NCBI RefSeq assembly: GCF_019457615.1
Contig: NZ_CP080414.1
Span: 1,734,501-1,798,500, forward strand
Source of the DNA: Shewanella zhangzhouensis
Lineage (GTDB): Bacteria; Pseudomonadota; Gammaproteobacteria; Enterobacterales; Shewanellaceae
DNA: 64,000 nucleotides
Direction of reading: 5' to 3'
The notes beneath the pieces were generated by a model. The model was not told where the DNA came from. It worked only from the letters and a program-made list of their open reading frames with translations, and made no database searches. Shown here in pieces: positions 61,794-64,000 of the stretch. Within the stretch, counting starts at the first letter, position 1; every line of letters starts with the position of its first letter. The position numbers and the translations under genes were made by a program.

Positions 61794-62076
61794 ATTATCA
61801 GTGGTAGGTCGCATTTGACGAAAACGCTTTTTACGTTATGTTAGTAAAGCGGGATGGCATGTTGTTATCGTGTAAAAATCCATTTCTCGCAGTCAGTTAC
61901 ATGATTCAGCGCACATTTTGTCGCCCCCTGAGTTGTTACACTGAGCCAACGTGGATGCTGGGCCGTGCAGGCCTTGGCATCAAAATTGAGAACGTCGTGC
62001 TAAGACCTGGACGGAACGATGGAAGTCGATTTAAACAAGAACTTCCACAACGCTGTCCCTAATGGAGGATACCATT

Positions 62077-62427
62077 GTGAGTAAAACACTCTTGAGCGCC
62101 CTTTTCGGCGCAGCCTTTGCAGCCCTGGCTCTGTCTCCTGCGGCCTTTGCCGGTGATCAGACCCTGGCTGAGTTCCACGTTGAAAACGGTGGTTGTGATT
62201 CTTGCCACAAGGATGAGTCTCCTTCGGCTGACGGTGCTTATGAGTTCGAACAATGCCAAAGCTGCCACGGCACTCTGGCTGAAATGGACGACGTGCACAA
62301 GCCACACGATGGCAATCTGGTGTGTGCTGACTGCCACGCCCCACACGACAATAACGTGGGCCAGAAGCCTACCTGTGAGTCCTGCCATGACGATGGCCGC
62401 ACCGCGGACAGCGTACTGAAAAAGTAA
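62077..62427 (+). CDS. cctA: Small tetraheme cytochrome c (STC / CctA)
   Basis: GTG start at 62077 is chosen because GGAGG lies 9 bases upstream; the ATG at 62062 has no ribosome site. 116 residues with signal peptide MSKTLLSALFGAAFAALALS to AAFA, leaving 91 residues, the known STC size. Four CxxCH haem sites: CDSCH, CQSCH, CADCH, CESCH. Additional His residues serve as second axial ligands. A periplasmic electron shuttle linking inner-membrane quinol oxidation to outer-membrane cytochromes and to fumarate reductase in Shewanella. Strong genus marker. Confidence 0.96.
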   Translation: MSKTLLSALFGAAFAALALSPAAFAGDQTLAEFHVENGGCDSCHKDESPSADGAYEFEQCQSCHGTLAEMDDVHKPHDGNLVCADCHAPHDNNVGQKPTCESCHDDGRTADSVLKK

Positions 62428-62444
62428 GCTTTTTGACCTTAAGG

Positions 62445-62467
62445 AGCCGGCAATCGCCGGCTTTTTT
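62445..62467 (+). terminator. Terminator after cctA
   Basis: GCCGGC-AATC-GCCGGC with a following T6 is a short GC-rich hairpin 18 bases after the stop. Confidence 0.92.
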
Positions 62468-62530
62468 GTGCTTGGCGACTGCTGCAGGATAGGGTAGTTT
62501 TACCTGACGGGATATTTCAGGGATGTAGCC

Positions 62531-63125
62531 ATGGTACAGAATGGATTAGGTGCAGTCGTACTGACACTGATTGTCATGCTAAGCGGTTGCAGTCAAACAA
62601 GGGATTTGCACAGTGCCGACGCTATCCCAATCCCAATAAATAAGTCACTTTACTCCGATTCATTGGCTGCAAACGTCATCAGTTACTCGAGTCTGTTTAC
62701 GCTAACACCATCCCAATACGATGACATCGAACGCTTTATCCATCGGCCTCATATTGCCCCATTAGCGCCTTTTATTCAGGCGAGGCATTATTTACTTGAT
62801 ACCCTGACGGAGTTTCACTATGAAGGCCAAAGCCTGAGTGCCTCAGACGCCTTGATGCTCAATTGAAGATTATCGTGGCTTTGATTTTTATGTACTGGGT
62901 CATGAAGCCCTTCGCCAGGGTAACTACAACGAAGCGGAAATGTACTTTTCCAAACTTTTGAAAAACGCGCCTTATTTTCATCCGGGATGGTTTGAGCTTG
63001 CTAAAGCACAGGCGGTTCAGGGCAAGTTTGATATAGCAAAACAAGCACTAGAAAAGGCGCTGGCACTTTCGTCACGCAGCGAAGACGTGCGTCGGTATCA
63101 GGCTAAACTCTCGTTATTCGAATAG
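62531..63125 (+). pseudogene. Lipoprotein with TPR repeats, split by a frameshift
   Basis: The first frame (62531-62866) gives 111 residues with a lipoprotein signal (VVLTLIVMLSGCSQT) and an AGGGATG ribosome site. It stops at TGA just where a tetratricopeptide region begins in the +1 frame (about 62860-63125: GHEALRQGNYNEAEMYFSK, WFELAKAQAVQGKFDIAKQA). No ATG, GTG or TTG start exists in the second frame before the TPR motif is cut. The natural product would be about 196 residues, a single secreted TPR lipoprotein. The switch must fall in about 10 bases (roughly 62856-62866). A mutation, a sequencing error or a +1 recoding site are all possible. Confidence 0.75.
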
Positions 63126-63486
63126 CCCATGGCGGCAATCACGCCAAGTCGACATCAGTAAAATCGGCAAAAAATTCAGGATCATAGAATATTGCGATGT
63201 GGCTCCTGTCAGTGGCGTGGCTTGTCCTTTGGGCGGTTGATTGCTTTCATTAATGGGCTCAAGCGTTATGGAAAACAACTTCAGCTAACACTAATATTAT
63301 TTAGCGATAAGACGATTGCTTCGGGCAGAGCTTTGGCAGCAGCATGGGGACGACAGCAGAATAATTGACGGTATGTTACTAAGTAAGGGGTAGATACTGC
63401 CTTTTAATTGGTGTAACTTGTGCGTGTTCTGCTTGGAGATTAGCGCAGAGCAGGTTTACCCAGAATTAACACGGAGGTTGAGCGTT
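63126..63486. other. 361-bp gap before the CsgD-like regulator gene
   Basis: No gene is seen on either strand. It is AT-rich in part (63,280-63,420). It should carry the promoter of the regulator, but no clean -35/-10 pair with proper spacing was found. Confidence 0.5.
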
Positions 63487-64000
63487 ATGTTCAAGATAAT
63501 ACATTGGATGGTGGTATCTCGTTCACACTTGTTGGGTGATTTACTGGACTGCCGTTGGCCACAGGAGTTTTTGGTCAAGCTGACCAAAGCGGCGCCAGAA
63601 GAGATGTGTAACAAGTTGCACCTCAGTCAGGTTTCTCTGGTGGTGATTGACCTGGCGTCGGTAGACTTGCAAAAGGCCTATCAGCTGCAGAAGCATATCG
63701 AAAGGGAATATTCGTCCATCAAGGTGGTGTTTATCCACTTTCCCCGTCAAACCGATGCGCGTTTCCTCGTTAATCAATCCGTTACTGCAGGCGTATTTTT
63801 CTTTGACGCCAGTCTGGCAGATATTGGTGAAGGTCTTGGTGAAATCCTGAAAGGTCGCAGCCAAATTCCGGCACAGTTACTGCGCAGCAGCAATGGTGAA
63901 GAGTACGAAGAAGACAGTGAGAAACTGACCATTCGTGAGCGTGAAGTGCTGCAGGCACTCTTGTCGGGTAGCACAAATCTCGACATTGCCAACCGACTTT
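63487..64000 (+). CDS. LuxR/CsgD-type transcriptional regulator (3' end outside window)
   Basis: ATG at 63487 with GGAGG 9 bases upstream. At least 171 residues are seen and the frame is open to the right edge. The N-terminal part (VSRSHLLGDLLDCRW, LVVIDLASVDLQKAYQLQ, IKVVFIHFPRQTDARF) resembles the atypical receiver of CsgD rather than a phosphorylatable one. The C-terminal LuxR helix-turn-helix begins at LTIREREVLQALLSGSTNLDIANRL. CsgD-type proteins control curli and biofilm matrix genes; the targets here are unknown. Confidence 0.85.
   Translation, partial: MFKIIHWMVVSRSHLLGDLLDCRWPQEFLVKLTKAAPEEMCNKLHLSQVSLVVIDLASVDLQKAYQLQKHIEREYSSIKVVFIHFPRQTDARFLVNQSVTAGVFFFDASLADIGEGLGEILKGRSQIPAQLLRSSNGEEYEEDSEKLTIREREVLQALLSGSTNLDIANRL

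Noticed and set aside
61838..62062. 74-codon plus-strand frame upstream of the tetraheme cytochrome
   Set aside because: Composition is unlike a protein, no ribosome site is present, and it overlaps the cytochrome leader.
1..64000. CRISPR arrays, tRNA or rRNA genes, insertion sequences, prophage or integron signals
   Set aside because: No regularly spaced repeats, cloverleaf-like sequences, rRNA segments, transposase or integrase motifs were found by reading both strands.

Overview
The window reads as a stretch of chromosome from a gammaproteobacterium of the Shewanella type, probably one of the higher-GC members of the genus. The pointers are a 91-residue mature small tetraheme cytochrome c (STC/CctA) beside htpX, a gltA // sdhCDAB-sucABCD TCA cluster, long-form PstC and PstA permeases, large TonB-dependent receptors of the Xanthomonas/Caulobacter carbohydrate type, and a biotin locus bioA // bioBFCD. 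Genus and species are inference from gene content; no rRNA, tRNA, IS element, integrase or CRISPR array was seen.

Layout. (a) 1-14,910: a beta-glucoside/glucan island. It holds two paralogous TonB-dependent receptors (the first cut by the window edge), a DUF2797 gene between them, a minus-strand operon GH1 beta-glucosidase - GPH-type symporter - LacI regulator, and a divergent plus-strand operon FucP/GluP-type sugar symporter - GH3 glucosidase - ROK hexokinase. A 16-bp LacI-type operator lies just downstream of the -10 of both the receptor promoter (5765-5780) and the divergent promoter (9800-9815), tying outer-membrane uptake, inner-membrane uptake, hydrolysis and phosphorylation into one regulon. 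(b) 15,000-23,100: a DMT permease, the ACT-domain regulator gcvR, then pstC-pstA-pstB-phoU behind a Pho-box-like promoter (no pstS here) and a DUF502 membrane protein. (c) 23,175-31,280: accessory genes. These are a GFA protein, a HEAT-like protein, an AHSA1/SRPBCC protein, an exported metallo-beta-lactamase-fold hydrolase, a secreted M11/M6-like metalloprotease, and a secreted Cys-rich DUF11-like protein that appears to be driven by a sigma-54 promoter and an adjacent enhancer-binding protein. (d) 31,420-38,798: one lipoprotein membrane-fusion protein with two different tandem RND transporters. (e) 39,076-50,361: gltA divergent from sdhCDAB-sucABCD, a compact oxidative TCA block. (f) 50,462-54,683: an AEC transporter, a GNAT acetyltransferase, rnk, fur, the sirtuin cobB and a P-loop kinase-like gene. 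(g) 54,691-59,785: biotin synthesis, with bioF, bioC and bioD overlapping or tightly packed behind bioB. (h) 59,883-64,000: pepE, htpX, the tetraheme cytochrome, a frameshifted lipoprotein/TPR gene, and the start of a CsgD/LuxR-type regulator cut by the right edge.

The strongest candidates for undescribed biology are the self-contained sigma-54 module at 28,098-31,280 (degenerate-receiver activator, overlapping dyads, -24/-12 promoter, one secreted Cys-rich target), the AT-rich 645-bp intergenic region at 25,505-26,149 with a perfect 20-bp palindrome upstream of a secreted metalloprotease, and the double-palindrome control region of the beta-glucoside regulon. All are read by eye from sequence and motif knowledge; no database search was run.
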